Assembly (NCBI RefSeq): GCF_900182925.1
Contig: NZ_LT900024.1
Coordinates: forward strand, 1,984,001 to 2,048,000
Length of the DNA stretch: 64,000 nucleotides
Direction of reading: 5' to 3'
From: Psychrobacter sp. LV10R520-6
GTDB lineage: Bacteria > Pseudomonadota > Gammaproteobacteria > Pseudomonadales > Moraxellaceae
Shown here: positions 1-9,200 of the stretch, piece by piece
Position numbering within the stretch: the first letter of the stretch is position 1
Layout of the letters: each line of letters begins with the position of its first letter
Translations under genes and position numbers: made by a program
Notes under the pieces: model-generated
Seen by the model: the letters and a program-made list of their open reading frames with translations, nothing else
Database searches by the model: none
Told to the model about the DNA's origin: nothing

Positions 1-490
1 ATCCGGAGGCGTTGTTATCTGAGCCTTTGTCTGATCCTGACTGCCGCTGTAATGACACGTCGTTGACTTGAATGGGTGTATTTGGCAATTGCCAATCGAC
101 CACATTGGCCAAGGTCTCCGGAGCAATTTTACCGCTCATGTCATTAACTTGCCATGAGCTGCGACCTATTTTGACCTGCCCGTTAAGCCTAGTCTGACCC
201 GTACTCATATCAACCTCTGCGCCGAGCTTCCCTAATAATAGCTGCCACGGCTGCCACGACCACTCAGCGGCACCAGTAAGTGGCGTAGCGGATATCGGTA
301 TCTGCCAAATAGCAGAGCCTTGCCATAAGTTACCTGACACGTGCTGTATATAAGGCGACTGTGGCGCATACTTTTCCACCACCCATGCTGCTGGCATCTG
401 CAGCAAAGCAAATAGCGCAAATAAAACCAATCCAAGCAGCCACCACAGCTTACGGGGACGCTTAACAGACGACGCAGATACTTGTGGCAC
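1..490 (-). CDS. gspN: Type II secretion system protein N-like (GspN), 5' part only
   Basis: Partial gene running off the left edge of the window; about 163 N-terminal codons are present. The start chosen is GTG at 490, since the frame has no ATG upstream. The translation begins with a short basic cytoplasmic stretch (SSVKRPRK), one membrane anchor (WWLLGLVLFALFALLQ), then MPAAWVVEKYAP and a periplasmic part with VSGNLWQGSA. A single N-terminal anchor followed by the 'G-x-LWQG' segment is typical of GspN, an inner-membrane accessory protein of the type II secretion machine. The rest of any gsp cluster would lie to the left, outside the window. The family call is from motif memory; an unrelated bitopic membrane protein remains possible. 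Confidence 0.68.
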   Translation of the reverse strand, partial: MPQVSASSVKRPRKLWWLLGLVLFALFALLQMPAAWVVEKYAPQSPYIQHVSGNLWQGSAIWQIPISATPLTGAAEWSWQPWQLLLGKLGAEVDMSTGQTRLNGQVKIGRSSWQVNDMSGKIAPETLANVVDWQLPNTPIQVNDVSLQRQSGSDKGSDNNASG

Positions 491-564
491 AGTTATATAA
501 CTCTTATAACAGACAAAAACGTCATTATCATAACAAACAATGACCTAAAGATGACAGAAAAAAA

Positions 565-609
565 AGCCAGTATCTTTTAACCAAAATATTGGCAACAAAG
601 ATACTGACT
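565..609 (-). terminator. Rho-independent terminator downstream of the H-NS-like gene
   Basis: Arms 565-577 and 597-609 pair over 13 positions with one mismatch. Read on the minus strand the second arm is followed by eight T. It lies downstream of the H-NS-like gene and before the gspN-like start, so the two are probably separate transcripts. Confidence 0.7.
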
Positions 610-787
610 TTTGGGTGCTTGCGCTTGCATTTAATTAAACGGCTTAATGCCTATTGTTATAGGCAAAAAATACTATAAGTAATAGGCTTTGTAGTCAGCC
701 GTATAAATAAGAGCATTTAAGGTACTGAAATTAAGGTGTCCAACTAAAACTATTCAAATAAAATAGAGTTACAATAATCTTGTATGG

Positions 788-1111
788 CTATATTGCAAAA
801 TCTTCAATATTGCGACCCGCGGCTAGAGCTTCAACCAACCATGTCGGCTTACGACCGCGACCGGTCCACGTCTCTTCGTTATTATCAGTGTTGCGGTACT
901 TAATACTGCGTTTTTTCTCCAGCTTTTCACCGGCCGCTAATATCTCACTGATCGTACTGTTGCTCTCTTCTGCAATTTTTTCAAACTGCACATAAGCGTC
1001 ATATAAATTTTGATGCTGTTTTTTGGCAATCAGCTGCTGGGCATTTTCAGTAATAGCAAGCAGCTCGTCTACGTTTAAGCTGTCTAAATCAATTGCATTA
1101 TTCTTAGTCAT
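788..1111 (-). CDS. H-NS family nucleoid-associated protein
   Basis: 107-residue histone-like protein. Residues 1 to about 65 look like an amphipathic helical oligomerisation region (LDSLNVDELLAI, QFEKIAEES, AAGEKLEKK). The C-terminal part holds WTGRGRKPTWL (about 82-92), the 'GRGR-K-P' type minor-groove hook of H-NS/BpH3 proteins, followed by a short helix. Such proteins bind A+T-rich curved DNA and silence transcription of acquired genes. The start at 1111 has a good ribosome site (GAGGTT, 7 nt away). The gene stands alone between two A+T-rich gaps and is followed by a strong terminator. The very A+T-rich upstream gap is itself a plausible H-NS target, which would fit autoregulation (inference). 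Confidence 0.88.
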   Translation of the reverse strand: MTKNNAIDLDSLNVDELLAITENAQQLIAKKQHQNLYDAYVQFEKIAEESNSTISEILAAGEKLEKKRSIKYRNTDNNEETWTGRGRKPTWLVEALAAGRNIEDFAI

Positions 1112-1216
1112 GATAACCTCGGTCTCAAAGTAAGGGGTATAAAGCTCAATAGGTTTTTATAACTTATCAAGGGTTGAATAGCTGATTAGACTTCTTGCAG
1201 AAGCAGAACTTACATC

Positions 1217-1360
1217 TAGTCAGCTCATAATAAAAGAAATACGCTTATAACAACGTGCCACTAGTATAAATTTCTCTTGCGTGATGTTCGCAAGCATGAC
1301 AGAGGCTACAAAAAAATTGTCCCAATAGCACAGTATCGTTTTTAAATTGAATTGACTGTA
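1217..1360 (+). repeat. Interspersed MITE-like repeat, copy A
   Basis: Shares with copies at 2883-3028 and 5524-5669 the blocks AATAAAAGA, CAACGTGCCACT, GTATAAATTT, TTCGCAAGC, GACAGAGGCT, TAGCAC-GTAT and AAATTG-AT-GACT. The ends are imperfect inverted repeats (TAGTC...AATAAAAG left, AAATTGAATTGACT right). An internal stem CTTGCG/CGCAAG lies near the middle. No coding capacity. Confidence 0.75.
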
Positions 1361-1810
1361 GCCTTCAACGGTTAGTGATAACTCATGCAAGAGATCTATT
1401 CATAGTCCTGCTTTATCACTATCGATAATTATCAATTTTAATAATTAAAACGATCTCAATAAGGATTGATTCAATCTAGTCTATAAATTTTATTATCTTA
1501 TAAAACATCTTTAGTAAAGATCGCAGATTACCATAATATTTATCTTTAATGAATAATTAAATACAAATAATGATATTTAAATTTTTGAATGTTTCGCCTA
1601 TTAATCTAGATAATATGACTTTGTATCTATTCTATAAATATCTGATAATTATTCATAGTTTTATAAGTACTACTACGGACAGAATATTATAAAATAAAAT
1701 CATTAAATAGTTATAATTTTTATATAGTTAATACAAGACAAAATAGATACTCTGATATTTAAGTGCGGCTGACAGAAAATTTCTTACTTACTATGCAGCT
1801 GTGCCATTCG

Positions 1811-1867
1811 AGAGGCTATAAAAATTTTTCTCAGACACACTGTATCCGTTTTAAAATAATCAACTAT
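1811..1867 (+). repeat. Degenerate 3' half of the MITE-like repeat
   Basis: Carries AGAGGCTATAAAAA, then CACTGTATCCGTTTT and a terminal ATCAACTATA, matching the right half of the ~146-bp element in order and spacing but with many substitutions. No left half is recognisable. Confidence 0.5.
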
Positions 1868-1933
1868 ACGTCATAAAACATTAGTAATTTGGCTTCGCTT
1901 TATTTCTTAAAAAGGGATAATCACATAAAGAAA

Positions 1934-1953
1934 AACCCTGCTATTGCAGGGTT
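1934..1953 (-). terminator. Rho-independent terminator of ssb
   Basis: Perfect 7-bp stem AACCCTG/CAGGGTT with a 6-nt loop, followed on the minus strand by TTTCTTTA. It lies about 40 bp after the ssb stop codon. Confidence 0.8.
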
Positions 1954-1990
1954 CTATAGAATATTCTTTACACTTCCTTTCTTATATAAG

Positions 1991-2602
1991 TTAGAACGGA
2001 ATGTCATCATCTACTGGGCCATCGGGCATAGCATTAGGCTTACTTGCTGAACCAGAATTTGCATTCGGTGCTTGAGCAGGTGGATTAGAATTATTAAACG
2101 AATTTTGCTGGTTGGGTGAGCTTTGACTGTTGTCGCTATTAGCAAAGCTATTTTGATTATGGCCACCTTGTGGGTTGTTTGACTGCTGACCAGAGTTGTT
2201 CTGGTTGTTCTGGTTATTTTGACCACCTTGATAGCCCTGACCGCCCTGGCTGTCTTGACCACTTCCACTCGCGCCATCTAGCATTTGCATTTGTTCGGCT
2301 CGAATTTCAGTAATATAGCGATCTTGTCCACTTTGGTCTTGATATTTGCGCGTCCGCAGACTGCCTTCGATATAGACTTTACTGCCTTTACGCAAGTACT
2401 GCGCGGCAATTTCACCCAGACGATTGAATAACGCGATGCGGTGCCACTCAGTAGCTTCTTTTTTCTCACCGCTTTGTTTATCTGTCCATTGCTCTGAGGT
2501 CGCAACCGAGATATTGGTCACGCTACCACCGTTATTAAACTGACGTGCCTCAGGATCTGCACCGAGGTTACCAATGATGATGACTTTATTAACACCGCGC
2601 AT
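1991..2602 (-). CDS. ssb: Single-stranded DNA-binding protein
   Basis: 203-residue SSB. Residues 1 to about 110 form the OB fold ([50 protein letters not shown]). A long linker rich in Gln, Asn, Gly and Ser follows (about 115-190), then the acidic C-terminal tip DDDIPF that recruits replication and repair proteins. The linker has short Q/N-G repeats (GGQ, QNNQNN) and is probably disordered and length-variable. The start at 2602 has AAGGACG upstream. In many gammaproteobacteria ssb neighbours uvrA and an MFS gene; here uvrA lies 3.6 kb away on the other strand with the MFS gene between, so the conserved neighbourhood is retained but stretched by insertions. Confidence 0.97.
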   Translation of the reverse strand: MRGVNKVIIIGNLGADPEARQFNNGGSVTNISVATSEQWTDKQSGEKKEATEWHRIALFNRLGEIAAQYLRKGSKVYIEGSLRTRKYQDQSGQDRYITEIRAEQMQMLDGASGSGQDSQGGQGYQGGQNNQNNQNNSGQQSNNPQGGHNQNSFANSDNSQSSPNQQNSFNNSNPPAQAPNANSGSASKPNAMPDGPVDDDIPF

Positions 2603-2698
2603 AATACCGTCCTTTTACTTATGAATAATCTAGTGAATAGTTTTAATAAGACTAACTAATACTATCAGTAATACCGTTTTACTTTATACAAGTTTTAC

Positions 2699-2755
2699 CT
2701 AAATATCTAGGGAACTTTGCCTAACATGCGACACTCTTTGTCGTGCACCATCAAG
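2699..2755 (-). pseudogene. Remnant of the 3' end of the MFS transporter gene
   Basis: The minus strand here reads DGARQRVSHVRQSSLDI followed by a stop. The true MFS gene ends DATRQELSHLAQSPLDI followed by a stop at 3794. The DNA around the stop (AAATATCTAGGG) is identical and most flanking bases match for about 55 bp. This is a decayed second copy of the transporter's last 18 codons lying beyond the DUF3833 gene. It points to an old duplication of the MFS-DUF3833 segment or an unequal crossover that has since decayed. Confidence 0.7.
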
Positions 2756-2882
2756 TCTTCTGATTTTATAGCTACGAACAAAAGAGATTCATTCTTTCGG
2801 CGTGTTAACTGGCCTGCCAACTGTACTTTGATAAACTTTATAGAGGTAAAATACTGTTATCAGCCACAGACGGAAAACGATG

Positions 2883-3028
2883 TATAATCAATTCAAAATA
2901 AAAGAAATACGTTCATATCAACGTGCCACTGGTATAAATTTTTTTGGCGTGCTGTTCGCAAGCGGGACAGAGGCTGCAAAAAATTAATTCCAGTAGCACT
3001 GTATCATTTTTAAATTGGATCGACTATA
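2883..3028 (+). repeat. Interspersed MITE-like repeat, copy B
   Basis: 146-bp copy with both ends: left TATAATCAATTCAAAATAAA, right AAATTGGATCGACTATA, imperfect inverted repeats of each other. It lies between the MFS remnant and the DUF3833 stop codon. Same internal blocks as copies A and C; the central stem is worn (GGCG/TTCGCAAG). Confidence 0.8.
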
Positions 3029-3048
3029 TTTCTTGATAAAGCCCATGT

Positions 3049-3717
3049 TTATTTATTATTGCGATGCATACTCAAGGTCACGCTACCTAACTCAACCCCA
3101 TATTTTTTCATTACCGAGCGATTTAGCATGACATCTTTATCGATTAAATACATCCAATCATCGAAATTTACATTATAAGTTTTACCCTCGACTGGCAGCT
3201 CTAATAAATACTGCCAATGCAAAGTATTACCGACCACCTCTCCTGTCGCCTCACCAATAACGTCGCCTGCTACCCCTTTCCATTGCCCATCAGCTTGCTG
3301 AGTCAGCCGCCATATACGCTGTGACTTTGTTCCATCCGCCCAAGAAAATTTTTCATCTAAAACGATGACATTATCACCTTCATGAGTCGCATCAATATCG
3401 ACATAAAATCTTTTTTTGACCTCGCCATTGCGCCCTTGAAACATTCCCCAGCCATCAATTTGACCTGAGAAAAACTGATGCATATCAAGCGTTGGCGCTG
3501 TATTTTGATAGGCCTGAATATTTTGCGTGGCACAGCCAGAGGTCAGTAACGTTATTGATACTCCTAAACCTATGCCAAGCTTAGCTATCGATTTAGTTAT
3601 TGTTGTTGGTGATTTTTTAACCGGGAGATTCTTAGCAGTCAGTTGTTTAGTAGGCGACTCTTTAATACATAAATTTTTAGCGACAAACATACCGGACAAC
3701 TTATTAAATTTACTCAT
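3049..3717 (-). CDS. DUF3833 family lipoprotein
   Basis: 222 residues. A lipobox LLTSGC places the acylated Cys at about residue 62, after a hydrophobic stretch (IGLGVSITLL). The mature part (HQFFSGQIDGWGMFQGRNGEV, DEKFSWADGTKSQRIWRL, GEATGEVVGNTLHWQY) matches the DUF3833 lipoprotein pattern as I remember it; function unknown. The start at 3717 has a good AAGGA site, so the unusually long 45-residue N-region before the signal segment looks genuine. It contains two copies of an AKNL-x2-K-x-SPT motif 15 residues apart, so it may have grown by a small tandem duplication. It lies 76 bp after the MFS gene on the same strand and is probably co-transcribed with it. Confidence 0.75.
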   Translation of the reverse strand: MSKFNKLSGMFVAKNLCIKESPTKQLTAKNLPVKKSPTTITKSIAKLGIGLGVSITLLTSGCATQNIQAYQNTAPTLDMHQFFSGQIDGWGMFQGRNGEVKKRFYVDIDATHEGDNVIVLDEKFSWADGTKSQRIWRLTQQADGQWKGVAGDVIGEATGEVVGNTLHWQYLLELPVEGKTYNVNFDDWMYLIDKDVMLNRSVMKKYGVELGSVTLSMHRNNK

Positions 3718-3793
3718 CTTAATTCCTTTTTAGATTGAGAATAAAAGTTATATTTTACTTGTTAGTTGCCATGATTATAACTTAGGTTGTCTC

Positions 3794-5158
3794 TTAAATA
3801 TCTAGGGGGCTTTGTGCAAGATGCGACAGCTCTTGTCGTGTCGCATCGGTCAGTTTGGTTTTGTCGAGCTTTAAGTAAGCCACTTGTTCTTTGGCCATGA
3901 CCATCAGCTCATCAACCCCCTCTATCGCCATCATTTGCCGCGACCAATCTTGGATATTAATATTTTTAGGAATGGTTACGGTGGTGCTTGACAAATACGG
4001 TGGCTGCGCAATAGGAATAATAAGCAGTAGTGCGGCAGCCATTATGACCGCTAGTAGTCCCCATGCAAATACATTAGGCTGGTTCAATAACAGCCCACCC
4101 ATGGCTCCGCCGACAAATGCACCGAAGAACTGACTGGATGAGTTGAGGCCCATTGCCGTCGCTTTGTTAGCAACTGGGGCACGTTTAGATATCCATGAAG
4201 GAATGGTGGCCTCAAGTAAGTTAAAGCCCATAAAATACAGTAATAGGCCCAAGATTATACCAATGCCCACGTGACTGCCAAGCGCCAGCAAGACAAGCGA
4301 AGCCGTCATTAAAGCAATCGCCCCTAAGAATACCTGGCGCATCTTGCGTTTTTTTTCGGCGATAATAATAAAAGGAATGGCCACGGCAAAACCAATAAAT
4401 AGTAGCGGTAAATATACTAAGCCTTGCTGGCGCACGGACAAATCCATCACATCTGAGAGTTGATGCGGTAAGATGACAAATATAGCGGTCATAGTCAGAT
4501 GAAGCGCAAAAATACCGATATGCAAACGGTTGAGGTCACCTATTTTCAACACATCAGATAGCTGCTCACCAATCGACTTATTGTCTAGATTGTGCTTAAG
4601 CACACGCATAGGTGATGGCACCACCCATAGCAGTAGCATTGCCAGAAATGCAAAGCCAGCGGTCAACCAAAACAGCCCTGACATACCAAGCGAGCCTACT
4701 AACAGCGGCCCAAAAGCAAAGGCCAGCATAATAGAGGTAGCAATAGTCAATCCCATGGTCGCCATCGCTTTAGTACGCATCTCCTCACGGGTAACATCGG
4801 CCAGTAGTGCCATTAATACCGCAGAGACCGCGCCACTACCTGCCAGCGCCCGACCGATAATAACTTGATAGATATCAGTGGCGTTTGCCGCTATGATACC
4901 GCCTAGCGCGAATAATACTAAACCGAGCATAATAATCGGCTTGCGCGGAAACTTGTCAGCAGCCAGGCTCATCGGTATCTGAAAGATGGCCTGCCCTAGC
5001 CCATAAATGCCGACTGCCAAACCGATTAAAAATGGCGTGGCATGTGCATAATTGTTACCGTACACAGAAAATACTGGCACAATCATAAATAAGCCAATCA
5101 TACGCAAGGCAAAAATACCACCGACTCCAAGGATTGCCCGTTTTTCTACGCTATTCAT
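3794..5158 (-). CDS. YajR-like MFS transporter with C-terminal soluble domain
   Basis: 454 residues, about 12 membrane segments up to residue ~385. The motif-A loop between helices 2 and 3 is visible as SLAADKFPRKPI, and the second half has the related loop around AEKKRKMRQVF. After the last helix comes a ~65-residue soluble domain (NIQDWSRQMMAIEGVDELMVMAKEQ...), resembling the ferredoxin-like YAM domain of E. coli YajR. Substrate unknown; a proton-driven efflux pump is the usual guess. The start at 5158 has GAGGC 4-5 nt upstream. It is transcribed divergently from uvrA across 1 kb, with the DUF3833 gene downstream. A decayed copy of its last codons lies at 2699-2755. Confidence 0.85.
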   Translation of the reverse strand: MNSVEKRAILGVGGIFALRMIGLFMIVPVFSVYGNNYAHATPFLIGLAVGIYGLGQAIFQIPMSLAADKFPRKPIIMLGLVLFALGGIIAANATDIYQVIIGRALAGSGAVSAVLMALLADVTREEMRTKAMATMGLTIATSIMLAFAFGPLLVGSLGMSGLFWLTAGFAFLAMLLLWVVPSPMRVLKHNLDNKSIGEQLSDVLKIGDLNRLHIGIFALHLTMTAIFVILPHQLSDVMDLSVRQQGLVYLPLLFIGFAVAIPFIIIAEKKRKMRQVFLGAIALMTASLVLLALGSHVGIGIILGLLLYFMGFNLLEATIPSWISKRAPVANKATAMGLNSSSQFFGAFVGGAMGGLLLNQPNVFAWGLLAVIMAAALLLIIPIAQPPYLSSTTVTIPKNINIQDWSRQMMAIEGVDELMVMAKEQVAYLKLDKTKLTDATRQELSHLAQSPLDI

Positions 5159-5523
5159 ACTTGCCTCACTGGTTCAACATGGAACGATTGACTTCTACAC
5201 TTTATCGCAAGGTAAAACGGCGCTATCTTCGCGTCTGTTGATCGATAATATCCAGAACGATATCAAGAAAGAAGCATGATACACATTGACCACACTATCA
5301 GCCCAACCCTAAATCAAGCCCCATAGTATAAAACATTCACCGGTTGGTTGCCGAGACTTTTGTCTCAAAGTTCTATTAAGTCCCATCTATCCTGAGTCTT
5401 TCATTTAGCTCTATAATTTTGTTACTAAGTGCATCTGATAAGCACTGATACCTTGAATAATGCGTCTAGCATGACAATAAAGTAAGACGTTGCTAAGAGC
5501 CTTAGACTGCAAAATTTCGTCAA

Positions 5524-5669
5524 TATAGTCGATTCAAAATAAAAGAGAGTCACTTATAGCAACGCGCTCCTGGTATAAATTTTTCTTGCGGGCGGTTCGC
5601 AAGCGTGACAAAGGCTGCAAAAAATTCATCCCAGTAGCACTGTACGGTTTCCAAATTGGATTAACTATA
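5524..5669 (+). repeat. Interspersed MITE-like repeat, copy C
   Basis: 146 bp; left end TATAGTCGATTCAAAAT, right end CCAAATTGGATTAACTATA, imperfect inverted repeats. The central stem CTTGCG...CGCAAG is intact. This is the best-preserved copy and defines the element boundaries. Confidence 0.8.
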
Positions 5670-6103
5670 GTGGTTTATAACTGCAAAGCTTCTGAACTCA
5701 AAACAACAACTTCTCGAATTTATAACAATAACTAATAATCTTATTTCATTATCAACGTTAACGTATTCAACATGCAATAAACTGCAATATGACCCGTTGC
5801 TCAAAACATAACAATCATTATTCAGTGTATGGTTGAGAAGGCACTTCAAAACTAGACCTCTGATAGCCATTGAAAATCTATAATTTTTTATTTACCTGTT
5901 GTTTATTTTAAAATTTTATTGATGACAATTAATGCAAAAATATTGCTTTTATTAGAGTATCTTTTATTGAAACAAAGTTATTGAAATAACGACAACCTTA
6001 TTCATAGATATACTGCTATATCTAAATTCTTATTAAAATCTTTAATAATATTTAGAATTTATTGGCTTTTTAACTGCTTACTTAACTGACTTTTTTATAT
6101 TTA

Positions 6104-6133
6104 TAACCACATACCTATTAACCACATACCTAT
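6104..6133 (+). repeat. Perfect 15-bp tandem duplication in the uvrA leader
   Basis: Two head-to-tail copies of TAACCACATACCTAT, ending 44 bp before the uvrA start codon. Could alter leader length; no known regulatory role. Confidence 0.7.
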
Positions 6134-6177
6134 GTTGGTCTTAATAACCCTTTTAGCAAATAGGAAACTTGTAAACG

Positions 6178-9078
6178 ATGGCACATGATCATATCGCAGT
6201 ACGCGGCGCACGCACTCATAATCTAAAAAACATTGACTTAGACATTCCGCGAGATAAATTCGTGGTGATTACTGGCTTATCTGGCTCAGGTAAGTCTTCT
6301 TTGGCATTTGATACCCTTTATGCTGAGGGGCAACGCCGTTATGTCGAAAGTTTATCGGCTTATGCACGCCAGTTCCTGTCCCAGATGGAAAAGCCGGATG
6401 TCGATAGTATCGAAGGACTATCACCGGCGATTTCTATTGAGCAAAAGTCAACCAACCATAATCCACGCTCAACGGTCGGTACGATCACCGAGATTTATGA
6501 CTACTTACGCCTACTTTATGCGCGTATTGGTACGCCGTATTGTCCAGAGCATGGCGAACCTATGGTGGCGCAGTCTGTTACCGAGATGGTCGATCAAGTC
6601 ATGGCGCTACCGGAAGAGACTAAGCTAATGATCTTAGCGCCCGTTATCCGTGAGCGTAAGGGTGAACATACCGTACTGCTTGAACAACTGGTCGGGCAAG
6701 GCTTCGTACGCGTGCGCCTTGATGGTAATGTCTATGATATGGATGAATTGCCAGCACTCGAAAAAAATAAAAAGCATACCATTGAAGTGGTCGTTGACCG
6801 TTTTAAAGTACGGGATGATTTGGGCAACCGGGTTGCAGAAAGTTTGGAAACCGCGCTACGTTTGGGTCAAGGATTGGTCACTCTACATTATATGGATGGT
6901 AATCCCAAGCCTGATGGTAGCGACAATCAAGTCATGTCAGCAAAGCATAGCTGCCCCGTTTGTGATCGCGCGGTCTCTGAGCTTGAACCGCGCATGTTTA
7001 GTTTTAACAACCCTTATGGTGCTTGCCCTGCCTGTGATGGCTTGGGTAAACGTCAATATTTTTCAGCTGAAAAACTGATTACTCTTCATGAAAAAAGCCT
7101 GAACCAAGGCGCAATCAATGGTTGGGATAAGCGTCATGCTTATTACTTTGGTTTGCTGTCTACGGTATGTCATCATTTCAAAGTTGACATGGATAGCCCG
7201 TGGCAAGAGCTACCAAAAGAGCAGCAAGATTTAATCATGCATGGCTCAGGTAAAGAAAAGCTAACCTTTAACTTTACTGATGAGCGCGGCCGTAAGACTA
7301 ATAAAACCATTCCTTTTGAAGGCGTACTACCCTATCTAGAGCGCCGTTATGCAAAAACCCAAAGCAATCTAGTACGTGACGAGCTGGCCAAATATCTAGC
7401 AGATACCACTTGTAACGTTTGTGATGGCGCACGTCTAAATGAGATTTCGCGTAATGTGCGAGTGGATGACCAAACCATCGCTGAGATTGTCAAACTGTCT
7501 ATCGGTGATGCTGCTGACTATTATAAAACGCTCAAAATTGGTGGTCATAAAGGTGAAGTGGCTGAAAAAATCTTTAAAGAGATTAATGAGCGTCTGAACT
7601 TCTTAGTCAGTGTCGGTTTGGATTATCTGTCATTAGCACGTTCAGCTGAAACCTTATCTGGCGGTGAAGCACAACGTATTCGACTTGCCAGCCAAATTGG
7701 TGCCGGTCTGATGGGTGTCATGTATGTGCTTGATGAGCCGTCGATTGGCCTACATCAACGCGATAACGACCGCTTACTTAAAACCTTGATGCGTTTGCGT
7801 GACTTAGGCAATACGGTGCTGGTGGTTGAGCATGACGAAGATGCCATTCGCCACGCCGATCATGTCATTGACATTGGGGTTGGTGCTGGCGTCCATGGCG
7901 GTGAAATTATCGCTCAAGGAACAGTAGATGACATCATGGCATCCAAAGAGTCACTCACTGGCCAGTATATGTCTGGCAAGATGAAAATCGATATTCCTAA
8001 AGTTCGTCATCAACCAAAAATGATCGAGGTTGAAGTTGAAGGTAAGGCAAAACCCAAAAAAGTACCGATGACCATTGAGCTAAAAGGCGCAATCGGTAAC
8101 AACTTACAAAACGTTGATTTGAGCTTACCCATTGGCATCATGACTTGTATTACTGGGGTTTCAGGCTCTGGCAAATCAACGCTGATCAATCGTACTTTAA
8201 TGCCCTTGGCAGCGACCCAGCTGAATAACGCATCAACGCTTATCGCTGATAAATTTGACAGTATTAGTGGTCTTGAGCATTTGGATAAAATGGTCGATAT
8301 TGATCAAAGCCCGATTGGCCGTACTCCGCGCTCAAATCCAGCGACTTATACCGGCGTATTTACCCCAGTACGTGAAATGTTCGCCCAAACTGAAGAGGCG
8401 CGAGCACGTGGTTATAAACCAGGACGCTTTAGCTTTAACGTCAAAGGCGGTCGCTGTGAGACTTGCCAAGGTGATGGTCTCATCAAAGTTGAGATGCATT
8501 TCTTACCCGATATGTATGTGCCGTGCGATAGCTGTGAGGGTAAGCGCTATAACCGCGAGACCTTAGAGATTCGCTATAAAGGCAAAAGCATCGCTGAAGT
8601 GCTTGATATGACTGTTGAAGACGCTACTGAATTCTTCTCCGCTATCCCCTCTATTCATCGTCGCCTGCAAGCGTTGGTAGAAGTCGGTCTCAGTTATATT
8701 CGCCTTGGTCAATCCGCTCCAACACTATCCGGCGGTGAAGCTCAGCGGGTTAAACTAGCCCGTGAGCTAGCCAAGCGTGACACAGGACAGACGCTATATA
8801 TCTTGGATGAACCAACCACTGGTTTGCATTTCCATGATATCGCTAAGCTGCTCAATATCTTGCATGCGCTACGTGACAAAGGTAATACTATCGTAGTCAT
8901 TGAGCATAACTTGGATGTTATCAAAACCGCGGATTGGGTGATTGATCTTGGCCCCGAAGGTGGTAAAGGTGGTGGTTTGATTATCGCTGAAGGCACACCT
9001 GAAGAAGTTGCTAATACCAAAGGCTCGCATACCGGTGAGTTCTTGAAGCCGATGCTTGAGTCACAGCAAGCAAGCTAA
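6178..9078 (+). CDS. uvrA: Excinuclease ABC subunit A
   Basis: 966-residue damage-recognition ATPase of nucleotide excision repair (E. coli protein about 940). First ATPase: Walker [10 protein letters not shown] (33-41), zinc module CPVCDRAV...CPACDGLG, signature [16 protein letters not shown], Walker [11 protein letters not shown]. Second ATPase: GVSGSGKST, zinc module CETCQGDG...[27 protein letters not shown] and [10 protein letters not shown]. All cysteines of both zinc modules are present, so the protein looks intact. The extra length sits partly in the linker before the second ATPase ([21 protein letters not shown]). AGGAAA lies upstream of the ATG. A terminator follows at 9101. The gene is monocistronic and I see no SOS box, in line with the unusual damage response of Moraxellaceae. 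Confidence 0.98.
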   Translation: MAHDHIAVRGARTHNLKNIDLDIPRDKFVVITGLSGSGKSSLAFDTLYAEGQRRYVESLSAYARQFLSQMEKPDVDSIEGLSPAISIEQKSTNHNPRSTVGTITEIYDYLRLLYARIGTPYCPEHGEPMVAQSVTEMVDQVMALPEETKLMILAPVIRERKGEHTVLLEQLVGQGFVRVRLDGNVYDMDELPALEKNKKHTIEVVVDRFKVRDDLGNRVAESLETALRLGQGLVTLHYMDGNPKPDGSDNQVMSAKHSCPVCDRAVSELEPRMFSFNNPYGACPACDGLGKRQYFSAEKLITLHEKSLNQGAINGWDKRHAYYFGLLSTVCHHFKVDMDSPWQELPKEQQDLIMHGSGKEKLTFNFTDERGRKTNKTIPFEGVLPYLERRYAKTQSNLVRDELAKYLADTTCNVCDGARLNEISRNVRVDDQTIAEIVKLSIGDAADYYKTLKIGGHKGEVAEKIFKEINERLNFLVSVGLDYLSLARSAETLSGGEAQRIRLASQIGAGLMGVMYVLDEPSIGLHQRDNDRLLKTLMRLRDLGNTVLVVEHDEDAIRHADHVIDIGVGAGVHGGEIIAQGTVDDIMASKESLTGQYMSGKMKIDIPKVRHQPKMIEVEVEGKAKPKKVPMTIELKGAIGNNLQNVDLSLPIGIMTCITGVSGSGKSTLINRTLMPLAATQLNNASTLIADKFDSISGLEHLDKMVDIDQSPIGRTPRSNPATYTGVFTPVREMFAQTEEARARGYKPGRFSFNVKGGRCETCQGDGLIKVEMHFLPDMYVPCDSCEGKRYNRETLEIRYKGKSIAEVLDMTVEDATEFFSAIPSIHRRLQALVEVGLSYIRLGQSAPTLSGGEAQRVKLARELAKRDTGQTLYILDEPTTGLHFHDIAKLLNILHALRDKGNTIVVIEHNLDVIKTADWVIDLGPEGGKGGGLIIAEGTPEEVANTKGSHTGEFLKPMLESQQAS

Positions 9079-9100
9079 TAGATGTTAGTTAATCTTTGAT

Positions 9101-9132
9101 AAAAGGCTGTTCTTTAGGGAATGGCCTTTTTT
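9101..9132 (+). terminator. Rho-independent terminator of uvrA
   Basis: Stem AAAAGGC (9101-9107) with GCCTTTT (9124-9130), plus internal TTC/GAA pairing, followed by TT. It begins 22 bp after the uvrA stop. Confidence 0.75.
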
Positions 9133-9200
9133 GTTGGGTGGGGTTTAGGTTCAATGGTAGTATAACTATTAACTTAAGAACATCTACAAGGTAGTTAATA

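Larger units (their letters stand above)
1112..1990. other. Long A+T-rich intergenic gap with repeat copies
   Basis: No convincing gene in about 880 bp. It holds one nearly complete copy of the ~146-bp interspersed repeat (1217-1360), a worn 3' half of the same element (1811-1867), the ssb terminator (1934-1953), and between them a strongly A+T-rich stretch (about 1430-1760) without codon structure. The promoter of the H-NS-like gene must lie near 1112-1200, but I cannot point to clear hexamers. Confidence 0.6.
5159..6177. other. 1-kb divergent intergenic region (MFS / uvrA)
   Basis: No gene I can support. Contents: a full copy of the ~146-bp repeat (5524-5669), a strongly A+T-rich stretch from about 5880 to 6170 before uvrA, and a perfect 15-bp tandem duplication just upstream of uvrA (6104-6133). 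I looked for a LexA-type CTG-N10-CAG operator before uvrA and found none. Confidence 0.6.

Noticed and set aside
780..995. 71-codon plus-strand frame opposite the H-NS-like gene
   Set aside because: Antisense shadow; the minus frame has a recognisable DNA-binding motif and ribosome site.
5661..5870. 69-codon minus-strand frame in the MFS/uvrA gap
   Set aside because: Overlaps the end of a MITE copy, has no ribosome site and no coherent composition.
5980..6177. SOS operator upstream of uvrA
   Set aside because: No CTG-N10-CAG pattern found; only a 15-bp tandem duplication is there.
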